Of a DNA stretch of 30,091 nucleotides, positions 21,972 through 28,881 are shown in pieces. Made by a program: the position numbers and the translations under genes. The notes beneath the pieces were generated by a model. It searched no databases and was not told the DNA's origin. It worked only from the letters and a program-made list of their open reading frames with translations. Each line of letters begins with the position of its first letter. The stretch's first letter is position 1. This DNA is from Fimenecus sp964557975. GTDB taxonomy: Bacteria > Bacillota > Clostridia > Oscillospirales > Acutalibacteraceae. Where the stretch lies: positions 1 to 30,091 of the forward strand of contig CAZLCG010000022.1 of the NCBI GenBank assembly GCA_964557975.1, written 5' to 3'.

Positions 21972-22982
21972 TTATCTCTCGGTAATATCCATTGTAGCCG
22001 CGGCGTTCAGGGTCATATCACCTCTTTTGCCGCTTATAAATTCATAATACCCTTGCGCGCCGACCATTGCCGCATTATCGCCGCAAAGCGAAAGCTCCGG
22101 AAAATAAAGCTTCCATGAATGTTTTTTTGCAAGTTCGGTCATTTTCTCACGCAAAACCGAGTTAGCGCTGACGCCTCCCGCCAGAACCAATACGGATGAA
22201 TTTTCAGTAAGCATTGCTTTTTCGGTATTATTCAAAAGCGAGCGCACCACCGCCGAGATAAACGACGCTCCCAAATCCTCAACGCTGACGGTTTCACCCT
22301 TTTGCGCGGCGTTATGTATAATATTGATTACAGAGGTTTTAAGTCCCGAAAAGCTGAAGTCAAGCGGACAGCCGTCAACATGCGGGGTTGGGAATTTATA
22401 TGCGTCGGGATTGCCGTTTCTCGACGCCTTATCGAGATTTACGCCGCCCGGATACTGAAGCCCGAGGCTTCTCGCCGCCTTATCAAGGGCTTCGCCCGCC
22501 GCGTCGTCACGGGTTCTGCCGAGAATTTCAAAATCAGTATAGTCCTTTACATTAACAAGCAATGTATTTCCGCCCGATACCACAAGGCATAAAAACGGCG
22601 GATTTAAGTCCTTATGCGTTATATAGTTCGCCGCTATGTGCGAGCGCAGATGATGCACGGGAACAAGAGGTATTCCGGATGAAAGCGAAAGCCCCTTTGC
22701 GTAGTTTACGCCTACCAAAAGCGCGCCTATAAGCCCCGGAGCATAGGTTACGGCAACCGCGTCAATGTCGTTTACCGCGCAATCCGCCTGCCGCAAAGCT
22801 TCGCCTACCGTAAACGAGATCGTCTCTGTATGCAGTCTTGAAGCGATTTCGGGAACAACTCCCCCGAATATCTTATGCTTTTCAATCTGAGTTGACACAA
22901 CCGAGGAAAGTATTTTTCTGCCGTCCTCAACAACGGCCGCCGCGGTTTCATCGCACGAGGATTCAATACCCAAAATTTTCAT
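21972..22982 (-). CDS. tsaD: tRNA threonylcarbamoyladenosine synthase subunit TsaD
   Basis: Transfers the threonylcarbamoyl group to A37 of ANN-decoding tRNAs, together with TsaB and TsaE, which are not in this window. Of ASKHA (Kae1/Gcp) fold, 336 aa. It shows MKILGIESSCDET at the start, the metal-binding HxxxH (His111, His115 in VHHLRSH), the nucleotide loop VSGGNTLLV, GRTRDDAAGEALDK and a C-terminal LCGDNAAM. The longer frame to 23033 was trimmed to the ATG at 22980-22982, preceded by AGAGG and matching the universal N-terminus. It is divergent from gdhA and probably monocistronic. Confidence 0.96.
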   Translation of the reverse strand: MKILGIESSCDETAAAVVEDGRKILSSVVSTQIEKHKIFGGVVPEIASRLHTETISFTVGEALRQADCAVNDIDAVAVTYAPGLIGALLVGVNYAKGLSLSSGIPLVPVHHLRSHIAANYITHKDLNPPFLCLVVSGGNTLLVNVKDYTDFEILGRTRDDAAGEALDKAARSLGLQYPGGVNLDKASRNGNPDAYKFPTPHVDGCPLDFSFSGLKTSVINIIHNAAQKGETVSVEDLGASFISAVVRSLLNNTEKAMLTENSSVLVLAGGVSANSVLREKMTELAKKHSWKLYFPELSLCGDNAAMVGAQGYYEFISGKRGDMTLNAAATMDITER

Positions 22983-23023
22983 AAAGTACCTCTTAAAGAT
23001 AGATTTCTTCTTTTCAATAATGT

Positions 23024-23051
23024 ATTTTACCACAAATAAAGCAGTTTTAAA
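23024..23051 (-). promoter_or_regulatory. tsaD promoter
   Basis: On the minus strand TTTAAA (23051-23046), 16 bases, TAAAAT (23029-23024). Moderate match. The 22983-23256 spacer also holds GTTAATTT...AAATTAAC (about 23095-23121). Confidence 0.5.
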
Positions 23052-23192
23052 TCAGTTCATCGCACTTTTATAAGTTATGCACAAAATTCGACAGTTAATT
23101 TAAAATTATTGTTAAAATTAACAAAATTACAGAACTGTATTTGTTGCTTCATACGAAAAGTGAATTTTCACTCACCTTTTTTTCAAAATCTA

Positions 23193-23220
23193 TTGAATTA
23201 TTTTTTCTCGGTGATATTAT
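23193..23220 (+). promoter_or_regulatory. gdhA promoter
   Basis: TTGAAT (23193-23198), 16 bases, TATTAT (23215-23220). AGTGAA-tt-TTCACT (23159-23172) sits just upstream of the -35 box and resembles the GTGAA-aaa-TTCAC element in the pckA leader. Confidence 0.65.
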
Positions 23221-23256
23221 AAACTTAAAGCAAAAACATCAAGGAGGTTCTGTAAA

Positions 23257-24609
23257 ATGAATGAGTACATTGAAAGCGTTATCAGCACAGTTGAAAAAAG
23301 GGATAATGCCAAGCCCGAGTTTCAGCAGTGCGTTAAAGAGGTTTACCGTTCGCTTGAAAAGGTGATCGAGGCGCACCCCGAGTATGTTGAGGACGATATA
23401 CTTTCCCGTATGGCTGAACCTGACAGGCTTATCACCTTCCGTGTCGCTTGGGTCGACGATAACGGTAAAACAAGAATTAACCGCGGTTACCGTGTTCAGT
23501 TCAACTCGGCAATAGGACCTTATAAGGGCGGACTTCGTTTTCATCCGACGGTTAACGGAAGCATTATGTATTTCTTGGGCTTCGAGCAGACGTTTAAAAA
23601 TTCACTTACAGGGCTTCCCATGGGCGGTGCAAAGGGCGGCAGTGACTTTGACCCGACAGGTAAAAGCAAGAGCGAGGTTATGCGCTTTTGCCAGTCTTTT
23701 ATGACCGAGCTTTACCGCCATATAGGTCCCAACGTCGATGTTCCAGCAGGCGATATAGGCGTCGGCGGCAGAGAAATCGGCTTCCTTTTCGGTCAGTATA
23801 AGAGAATTTCAGACGCTTTTGAAAACGGCGTTATCACGGGAAAAGGTCTTGCTTACGGCGGTTCGCTTATACGGCCCGAGGCTACGGGCTACGGCGCTAT
23901 CTACTATACAAATGAGGTATTCTCTCACAACAACGACTCGATCGAGGGCAAAACGTTTATAGTTTCAGGCTTCGGCAACGTCGCGTGGGGCGCTGTTAAA
24001 AAAATTACCGAGCTTGGCGGCAAGGCGCTTACAATAAGCGGTCCCGACGGATACGTTTACGATAAAGACGGAATTGCAACCGAGGAAAAAATAAATTATC
24101 TGCTAACAATGCGCGCGTCGGGCAGGAACCGAGTTCAGGATTATGCCGACAAATTTACAACTGCCGAGTTCCACCCGAATGAAAAGCCTTGGGGCGTGAA
24201 GGGCGATGTTGTACTCCCCTGCGCGACGCAAAACGAGGTTGACCTTGAAGACGCAAAGCTTATTGCGGGAAACGGCGTTAAATATTACATAGAGGTTTCC
24301 AATATGCCGACTACCGAGGACGCGCTTAATTACCTTATGGCGCAAAAGAATATGATCGTCGCCCCGTCAAAGGCTGTTAATGCAGGCGGCGTATGCGTTT
24401 CAGGACTTGAAATGAGCCAGAACAGCCAAAGGCTCAGCTGGACTGCCGAAGAGGTCGACGCTAAGCTTCATGCAGCGATGAAAAACATTTATAACAATTC
24501 GGTTGCCGCCGCGGAAAGCTACGGTTTGGGATATAACCTTGTAGCGGGCGCAAATATCGCAGGCTTTGAAAAAGTCGCGCGCGCAATGCTGGAACAGGGA
24601 ATTTATTAA
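23257..24609 (+). CDS. gdhA: NADP-type glutamate dehydrogenase
   Basis: Assimilates ammonia: 2-oxoglutarate + NH4+ + NAD(P)H to glutamate, a hexameric cytosolic enzyme (EC 1.4.1.4 by similarity). The 450 aa align well with Clostridium symbiosum GDH: Lys90, Lys114, Lys126 and Asp166 stand one position from its substrate/catalytic residues K89, K113, K125 and D165. Motifs include GPYKGGLRFHPTVN, LPMGGAKGGSDFDP and the dinucleotide loop SGFGNVAWG (237-245). AAGGAGG lies 9 bases before the ATG. It is monocistronic, with its own promoter and terminator. Cofactor choice is inferred from overall resemblance, not proved. Confidence 0.95.
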   Translation: MNEYIESVISTVEKRDNAKPEFQQCVKEVYRSLEKVIEAHPEYVEDDILSRMAEPDRLITFRVAWVDDNGKTRINRGYRVQFNSAIGPYKGGLRFHPTVNGSIMYFLGFEQTFKNSLTGLPMGGAKGGSDFDPTGKSKSEVMRFCQSFMTELYRHIGPNVDVPAGDIGVGGREIGFLFGQYKRISDAFENGVITGKGLAYGGSLIRPEATGYGAIYYTNEVFSHNNDSIEGKTFIVSGFGNVAWGAVKKITELGGKALTISGPDGYVYDKDGIATEEKINYLLTMRASGRNRVQDYADKFTTAEFHPNEKPWGVKGDVVLPCATQNEVDLEDAKLIAGNGVKYYIEVSNMPTTEDALNYLMAQKNMIVAPSKAVNAGGVCVSGLEMSQNSQRLSWTAEEVDAKLHAAMKNIYNNSVAAAESYGLGYNLVAGANIAGFEKVARAMLEQGIY

Positions 24610-24628
24610 GGTTAATAAAGTGCAAAAG

Positions 24629-24656
24629 AAGCTGTCTCATTTTGAGGCAGCTTTTT
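24629..24656 (+). terminator. gdhA terminator
   Basis: AAGCTGTCTCA (24629-24639) pairs with TGAGGCAGCTT (24643-24653), with one G.U, over TTT, followed by a T-run. It lies 20 bases after the stop. Confidence 0.88.
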
Positions 24657-24717
24657 AGTATTAAGGAACATTAAAGAGAGATTTTTATAAATTTCAAAAT
24701 AAGTTTTTAACTTTTCC

Positions 24718-24762
24718 GCTCCCTCCCCGAGGGAGCTGTCGAGTGAAGCGAGACTGAGGGAG
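24718..24762. repeat. Dispersed palindromic repeat, copy 1
   Basis: GCTCCCTC-ccc-GAGGGAGC is a perfect hairpin (24718-24736), followed by TGTC, a small inverted segment and CTGAGGGAG. The same plan recurs at 26263-26311. This resembles the palindromic repeats scattered between genes in many gut clostridia. An adjoining GC-rich imperfect hairpin (24771-24791) may belong to the same element. The 24610-24887 spacer otherwise holds only two terminators and a short palindrome (24801-24818). Confidence 0.7.
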
Positions 24763-24819
24763 TTTACAAGGCGGCGCGTCAGGGACGCCGCGACCCACGC
24801 ACGAAATAAAAATTTCGTA

Positions 24820-24846
24820 TAAAAAACGGGCGGATAAAATTCGCCC
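24820..24846 (-). terminator. Terminator of the phosphoesterase gene
   Basis: On the minus strand GGGCG (24846-24842) pairs with CGCCC (24832-24828) over a nine-base loop, followed by GTTTTTTAT. It lies about 40 bases after the stop. Confidence 0.8.
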
Positions 24847-24887
24847 AATGATTGATGAAAAAAATTAAGACTTAAACAAGAAATCCG

Positions 24888-25913
24888 TTAAAAAACAATT
24901 TCCTCAAAATCATACATTTTTTCCGTGCTGTCGGCAAAGGTGTGAACGGTAATTTTTACACAGCCCGGTTTATTTGTAACATTATATCCCGCGGGGCGCA
25001 CAACATGATAGTATGTGCCGTTTAAAAAGCTGCAATAATTTGTTTTCGGATGGATATGACCGATAGATACAAGCCCGACGCACCCGCTTTGGGTCAATAC
25101 GGAATCCAAAGCGGCATTACCGTCGATTCCCTCGTAAAAATCAGACGGAACAGGGTTGTATTCATCGCTGTACGCAGCGCCGTTTTTGCCGGAATTTGCA
25201 AAATTCGGTGTATTCATATGAAAGAAAAAGCTGCATTTTATATCTGCATTTTCTTCTTTTTTCTCTGCGAGTACGCGCTTCGCCCACTCAACCTGATCCT
25301 CTTTCATATAATCATATTTATTATTTTCGTCACGGGCAAGGGAGTCCATAAAAACAAGGCTGTGTACTGTTTTGCCGTCCGTATTTTTTAAGTCGATAAC
25401 ATACTGGGTAGCGCCGGTAAGGTCTTCCTCGTCGGCAAGAATACAATAACTGTACTGCGACAGAAAAGCCGCAACATCGTCTGAAGTACCGCACATCTCG
25501 CCGTCATTATTTCCCGGTACATACGCCCAATACTGAGCTAAATTTTCAAAAAATTTTCCTACAGCTTCAAGAGCGGTTCTTTTGTTAAATTTATTGTTAT
25601 TGTTATTGCCCTCTATCATATCGCCCGAGATTACAACAAGGTTGGGATATTCCTCTATAATCGTTTTACGCATAGCGTCAAAGGTTTTTTCATCCTTTTT
25701 CGTGTTTCCGCTGATTAAGTGGGTATCGCTGAACTGAAGAACGGTAAAATCGCCGTTGCTGTCAACATAGAACGACGGAATTTCCCTGCCTGCTATACTG
25801 ACATTTTGCGCAAACCCCGTAATTTCGCCGGAGCTGTCGGCAGAGGATGAGCATGAGGAAAGAATTAAAACGAGCATTAAAAGCACCGAAATAATTGAAC
25901 CGATTTTTTTCAT
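24888..25913 (-). CDS. Lipoprotein metallophosphoesterase
   Basis: Surface-anchored calcineurin-like phosphoesterase, 341 aa. The N-terminus is a lipoprotein signal ending in LILSSC, with Cys21 the lipidated residue. Metal-binding motifs appear in the normal order: FSDTHL (DxH), ISGDMIEG, PGNND, FFHMNTP and IGHIHP (GHxH). The third motif is GNND where many relatives have GNHD/E, so the His usually next to the Asn is replaced. A poly-Asn stretch (GNNNNNKFN) lies in a loop after GDMIEG. The start at 25913 was preferred over the frame to 25967 because AAGGAG lies 8 bases upstream and the signal peptide then begins with MKK. It has its own promoter and terminator. The substrate is unknown; phosphomonoesters or diesters outside the cell are possible. 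Confidence 0.87.
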   Translation of the reverse strand: MKKIGSIISVLLMLVLILSSCSSSADSSGEITGFAQNVSIAGREIPSFYVDSNGDFTVLQFSDTHLISGNTKKDEKTFDAMRKTIIEEYPNLVVISGDMIEGNNNNNKFNKRTALEAVGKFFENLAQYWAYVPGNNDGEMCGTSDDVAAFLSQYSYCILADEEDLTGATQYVIDLKNTDGKTVHSLVFMDSLARDENNKYDYMKEDQVEWAKRVLAEKKEENADIKCSFFFHMNTPNFANSGKNGAAYSDEYNPVPSDFYEGIDGNAALDSVLTQSGCVGLVSIGHIHPKTNYCSFLNGTYYHVVRPAGYNVTNKPGCVKITVHTFADSTEKMYDFEEIVF

Positions 25914-25938
25914 AGTATTTGCTCCTTTTCCGCTCATA

Positions 25939-25967
25939 ATCATATCATAATACAAATTATGTGTCAA
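25939..25967 (-). promoter_or_regulatory. Promoter of the phosphoesterase gene
   Basis: On the minus strand a perfect TTGACA (25967-25962), 17 bases, TATGAT (25944-25939). Confidence 0.82.
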
Positions 25968-26028
25968 ATAAGCGCTGTAAAATCAGGGATTACAGTATTG
26001 TGTTAATAAACAGTATGAAAAATAAAAC

Positions 26029-26057
26029 TTGACAAAGCAAATTGCGTATGCTAAACT
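26029..26057 (+). promoter_or_regulatory. Promoter of the 32-codon gene
   Basis: A perfect TTGACA (26029-26034), 17 bases, TAAACT (26052-26057). It starts a transcript whose first reading frame is the 32-codon gene. Confidence 0.8.
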
Positions 26058-26086
26058 TAGAAAAAATTTAAAGGAGATTGGACACA

Positions 26087-26185
26087 ATGCAAGTTTATTT
26101 CACCGCGATGAATACCACGCCTACCGCCGAACATAATGCGCTCGGTCTTAATTTGCTGTGTTCATCGTACGGATTTTTAAATTAG
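26087..26185 (+). CDS. Small 32-aa peptide gene (possible leader peptide)
   Basis: A stand-alone unit: consensus promoter, AAGGAG ten bases before an ATG, 32 codons, then an intrinsic terminator 24 bases after the stop. The peptide begins MQVYFTAMNTTPTAEHNAL and ends GLNLLCSSYGFLN. It has no signal peptide, a single Cys and a hydrophobic C-terminal half. I recognise no family. Bases 26123-26130 (ACCGCCGA) inside the frame are perfectly complementary to the 3' arm of the terminator (26229-26236), so ribosome position could decide whether the terminator forms. With a tandem acetyltransferase gene next on the same strand, a leader-peptide attenuator is one reading; an independent micropeptide is another. 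Confidence 0.55.
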   Translation: MQVYFTAMNTTPTAEHNALGLNLLCSSYGFLN

Positions 26186-26208
26186 GCAATTACAACCGCT
26201 GAAAAATT

Positions 26209-26241
26209 ACCGTCGATGCGCAAAAGCGTCGGCGGTTTTTT
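26209..26241 (+). terminator. Terminator/attenuator after the 32-codon gene
   Basis: ACCGTCGATGC (26209-26219) pairs with GCGTCGGCGGT (26226-26236), 11 pairs including two G.U, over a six-base loop, then a T-run. Confidence 0.82.
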
Positions 26242-26262
26242 ATATAAACACAAACCCCTTAC

Positions 26263-26311
26263 GCTCCCTCCAAGAGGAAGCTGTCAAATGCAAAGCATTT
26301 GGCTGAGAGAG
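26263..26311. repeat. Dispersed palindromic repeat, copy 2
   Basis: GCTCCCTC-caa-GAGGAAGC, then TGTC, a perfect hairpin AAATGC-aaa-GCATTT, and GGCTGAGAGAG. It has the same plan as 24718-24762 but a different inner hairpin. It lies between the attenuator and the acetyltransferase start. Confidence 0.7.
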
Positions 26312-26331
26312 TAATTAAAGGAGGAAAAGAA

Positions 26332-27414
26332 ATGAAAACACCGATTTTAGAAACGGAACGGCTGATTCTGCGACCGCTTTGCGTGGAAGACGCGAAAGCG
26401 GTATTCGAGTGGGCAAGCGACGAAAGGGTCGGAAGGTTTATGATCTACCCAAAGCACACCGATATTAAAATGACAGCGGAATGGCTTAAAAGCATTGACC
26501 ATTCGTCCGATACTGTCTATGACTTCGGCTTCGTTGAGAAATCAAGCGGTATGCTTATAGGCGAAGGCGGACTTTATTGGGAAAATGAACATCAGCAGTG
26601 GCGGCTCGGGTATAATCTTAGGTTCGACCGTTGGCGCAAAGGGTATGCTACCGAGGCGGCATTGGAGATGGTTCGTTTCGCGAAAGAAGAATTAAATGCG
26701 GAACGTATCGGCTCGAGGCACGCTATAGAAAATGTTGCGAGCGGAAAAGTCCTTCAAAACTGCGGTTTGGTCTTTACAGGCTTCGGTGAATACACAAAAT
26801 ATGACGGCAGTAAGACCTTTCGTTGCAGAGAGGTATTATGGACGAAAAACGGCGAGGAGCTGACGCACCACAAGGGTACGGTTACTCTTAAAACCGAGCG
26901 GCTTATTTTAAGAAAATTTGAGGAATCCGATTACAAAGACATATTCCAATGGGCAAGTAATCCGAAAGTCACAAGATATTTAAGCTACCCGACCCACAAA
27001 AGTCTTGAGGATTCTAAGAAAATCGCAGAGTTTTGGGCGGAGTCCGCAAAGAAAGCTGACAACTACAACTGGGCAATTGAGTTTAACGGTAAGGTAATCG
27101 GAAACATATCCGTTGTGTCACACGACAGGCTTTGGGAAGCGGGTATAGGCTGGCAAATCGATATACCCTATTGGAATAAAGGGATTATGACCGAAGCGGC
27201 GGCAGCGGTTTTTGACTTTTTGCTTAACGAGGTCGGTTTTCACAGGATCTATTCGGGGCACGATACGCGAAATCCTGCTTCGGGCAGAGTTATGGAAAAG
27301 CTCGGAATGAAAAAAGAGGGAACGTTCTCTCAATTCTATTATAAAGACGGATTCGGTACGGGCGATTCGCAAAAATATGCCGTTTTAAAGGAAGAATGGA
27401 CAGCGTCGCGCTAA
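26332..27414 (+). CDS. Tandem GNAT acetyltransferase (two RimJ/RimL-type domains)
   Basis: One 360-aa polypeptide made of two full GNAT domains. Each starts with the same motif: ETERLILRPL at 7-16 and KTERLILRKF at 187-196. Each has a strand-loop for acetyl-CoA (RWRKGYATEAA at 100-110; YWNKGIMTEAA at 280-290) and a conserved NxASGxV helix (NVASGKVLQNCG; NPASGRVMEKLG). Such domains acetylate protein N-termini, amino-sugars or drugs. The second CoA loop has Met where Gly/Ala is usual, so the two halves may not be equal. The start at 26332 has AAAGGAGG 7 bases upstream; a longer frame from 26299 runs into the repeat and was rejected. The promoter is probably the one at 26029-26057, read through the attenuator. 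The substrate is unknown. Confidence 0.87.
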   Translation: MKTPILETERLILRPLCVEDAKAVFEWASDERVGRFMIYPKHTDIKMTAEWLKSIDHSSDTVYDFGFVEKSSGMLIGEGGLYWENEHQQWRLGYNLRFDRWRKGYATEAALEMVRFAKEELNAERIGSRHAIENVASGKVLQNCGLVFTGFGEYTKYDGSKTFRCREVLWTKNGEELTHHKGTVTLKTERLILRKFEESDYKDIFQWASNPKVTRYLSYPTHKSLEDSKKIAEFWAESAKKADNYNWAIEFNGKVIGNISVVSHDRLWEAGIGWQIDIPYWNKGIMTEAAAAVFDFLLNEVGFHRIYSGHDTRNPASGRVMEKLGMKKEGTFSQFYYKDGFGTGDSQKYAVLKEEWTASR

Positions 27415-27420
27415 AGCAAT

Positions 27421-27468
27421 AAAAAACGGCGAATACATGCTGAATAAAGCAGGTATTCGTCATTTTTA
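27421..27468. terminator. Bidirectional terminator after the tandem acetyltransferase
   Basis: GGCGAATAC (27428-27436) pairs with GTATTCGTC (27453-27461), with an inner TGCT/AGCA extension. A-tract and T-tract flank it. It serves this gene and the convergent acyltransferase. Confidence 0.78.
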
Positions 27469-27483
27469 TTTCATATTAAAAAA

Positions 27484-28521
27484 CTACATCAACTTTTTTA
27501 AAAACGGTATCAGTTTCAAAAGTCTTACGGTTATATATGAAATCAAAAGGAAAAACAGCGAAAACAGAATTACTCCGAACACACCGCCGAAATCAAAGGG
27601 ATTTATATTTATATACCTTAAAAAGAGCCTTACATAAAGCATATGAACAATATAAATGCCGAACGAGCAACGATCAAATTCAGCAAGTATTTTATCAATT
27701 ACCCCGTTTATCTGTTTTAAGTCCTTAAACAGAATAAACAGCCCTGCCGCACCCAAAGCCACGGTAGGAGAAGAATATTTAAAAAACGCGCCGAAACAGT
27801 CCTCCCCTGTTTTTCTGTACATGAGAGTTATACCAACGGTAACGATTAACGAAACAGCAAGCATCAACGCCCCGTGTATGGGCTTTAACCGCCCTGTATT
27901 TCCATAACACAGGTAATATCCTAAAAAAAGATAAAAAGGATAAATTGTCGATGTATGAATATAAAATCCCGACTTTACGGTAAATGCGTCCAAAATCGGA
28001 AGCAGAGAAAGAAAAATAAAGTATACGGCTAAAAGATATTTTATGTCGACGGGCTTGGCTTTTTCGGTAATCATCTTGTAAAACGGCAGAAGCAAATAAA
28101 GCCCTATTATAAGATAGAGATACCACATATGCGACCATCCGTCGGCAGTATAAAACTCCTTAAAGCCGTACATAAAAGCAGAAAACGAAAAAGGCTCTTT
28201 ATCCATTATTATATCAAACACACGAAAAATTACAGAAAATAAAAGAAGAGCAAAAAATACTCTCAATATGTATTTGCCGAAAAGCTTTTTATAGCCGATT
28301 TCTTTTTCCTTAGGCAATAAAAGGGCACCTGTTATCATAACAAAGCAGGGTACTGCCGTCATACAGCAATATACAATTGAATATGAAAAATTTATATTAA
28401 AAACGGACTCCCCATCTTCAAAAAGCAAAACAGCCGAATAAGCCGTGTGCAAAAGAACAACCAACATACAGCTGAAGGTTCGAAGATATGAAAGTCCGTA
28501 TTTTTTATTATTTAAAGCCAT
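27484..28521 (-). CDS. Membrane acyltransferase, acyltransferase-3 family
   Basis: Polytopic membrane protein of 345 aa with about 10 helices. Arg14, ten residues, then His25 (LRTFSCMLVVLLHTA) is the R-x10-H active-site motif of acyltransferase-3 proteins, which O-acetylate or acylate cell-surface polymers. It is the last gene of a three-gene operon, 8 bases after the stop of the Thr-rich lipoprotein. There is no clear ribosome site, so translation may be coupled to that gene. It is a distant relative of the protein at 13282-14238 and not a recent duplicate. The partners suggest a role in envelope modification, an inference from context. Confidence 0.85.
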   Translation of the reverse strand: MALNNKKYGLSYLRTFSCMLVVLLHTAYSAVLLFEDGESVFNINFSYSIVYCCMTAVPCFVMITGALLLPKEKEIGYKKLFGKYILRVFFALLLFSVIFRVFDIIMDKEPFSFSAFMYGFKEFYTADGWSHMWYLYLIIGLYLLLPFYKMITEKAKPVDIKYLLAVYFIFLSLLPILDAFTVKSGFYIHTSTIYPFYLFLGYYLCYGNTGRLKPIHGALMLAVSLIVTVGITLMYRKTGEDCFGAFFKYSSPTVALGAAGLFILFKDLKQINGVIDKILAEFDRCSFGIYIVHMLYVRLFLRYININPFDFGGVFGVILFSLFFLLISYITVRLLKLIPFLKKLM

Positions 28522-28529
28522 ACCGTGTA

Positions 28530-28871
28530 TCAGTAAACCAAACCGTCGTCAATACAGCCGTCATCCGAATTATCGGGTGCTTCGGTCACAGTCTGTTTTT
28601 CAGTGGTGGTTGTTGTTTTCTTTACTGTTGTTTTTTCGGTCACTTTTGCCTTAGTGGTAGCAGCAGTTGTTTTGGGCGGCTCAGTCACAGTCTCTGTTTC
28701 AGTCGCCGTCTCGGTTTCCGTCACAGGCTGAACGGTTGTTTCGGTTTCCTCCGTGGTATCGGCAATAACCGAAACGTCAATCCCCTCGGTACTATCCTTT
28801 CCGCAGGATACCAAGAGTAACGTAAGCAGAACAATTACTGTTGAAATTATAATAATCTTTAAATGCCTCAA
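28530..28871 (-). CDS. Thr/Glu-rich lipoprotein, 113 aa
   Basis: The start is a TTG at 28871 with GAGGTG just upstream, giving MRHLKIIIISTVIVLLTLL followed by the lipobox LLVSC (Cys23). The mature part is a low-complexity chain of Thr, Glu, Val and Lys (for example TETETATETETVTEPPKTT), then a short acidic tail with one Cys (SDDGCIDDGLVY). It looks like a flexible, possibly O-modified surface stalk rather than an enzyme. An ATG farther upstream in frame would overlap the preceding gene and bury the signal peptide, so it was rejected. It stands 10 bases after the transglutaminase-like gene and 8 before the acyltransferase. Confidence 0.72.
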   Translation of the reverse strand: MRHLKIIIISTVIVLLTLLLVSCGKDSTEGIDVSVIADTTEETETTVQPVTETETATETETVTEPPKTTAATTKAKVTEKTTVKKTTTTTEKQTVTEAPDNSDDGCIDDGLVY

Positions 28872-28881
28872 AAGAATCACC

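Noticed and set aside
25804..25913. Loss of activity in the phosphoesterase because of GNND instead of GNHD
   Set aside because: All other metal motifs are intact, and related phosphodiesterases have non-His residues at this place, so inactivation cannot be claimed.
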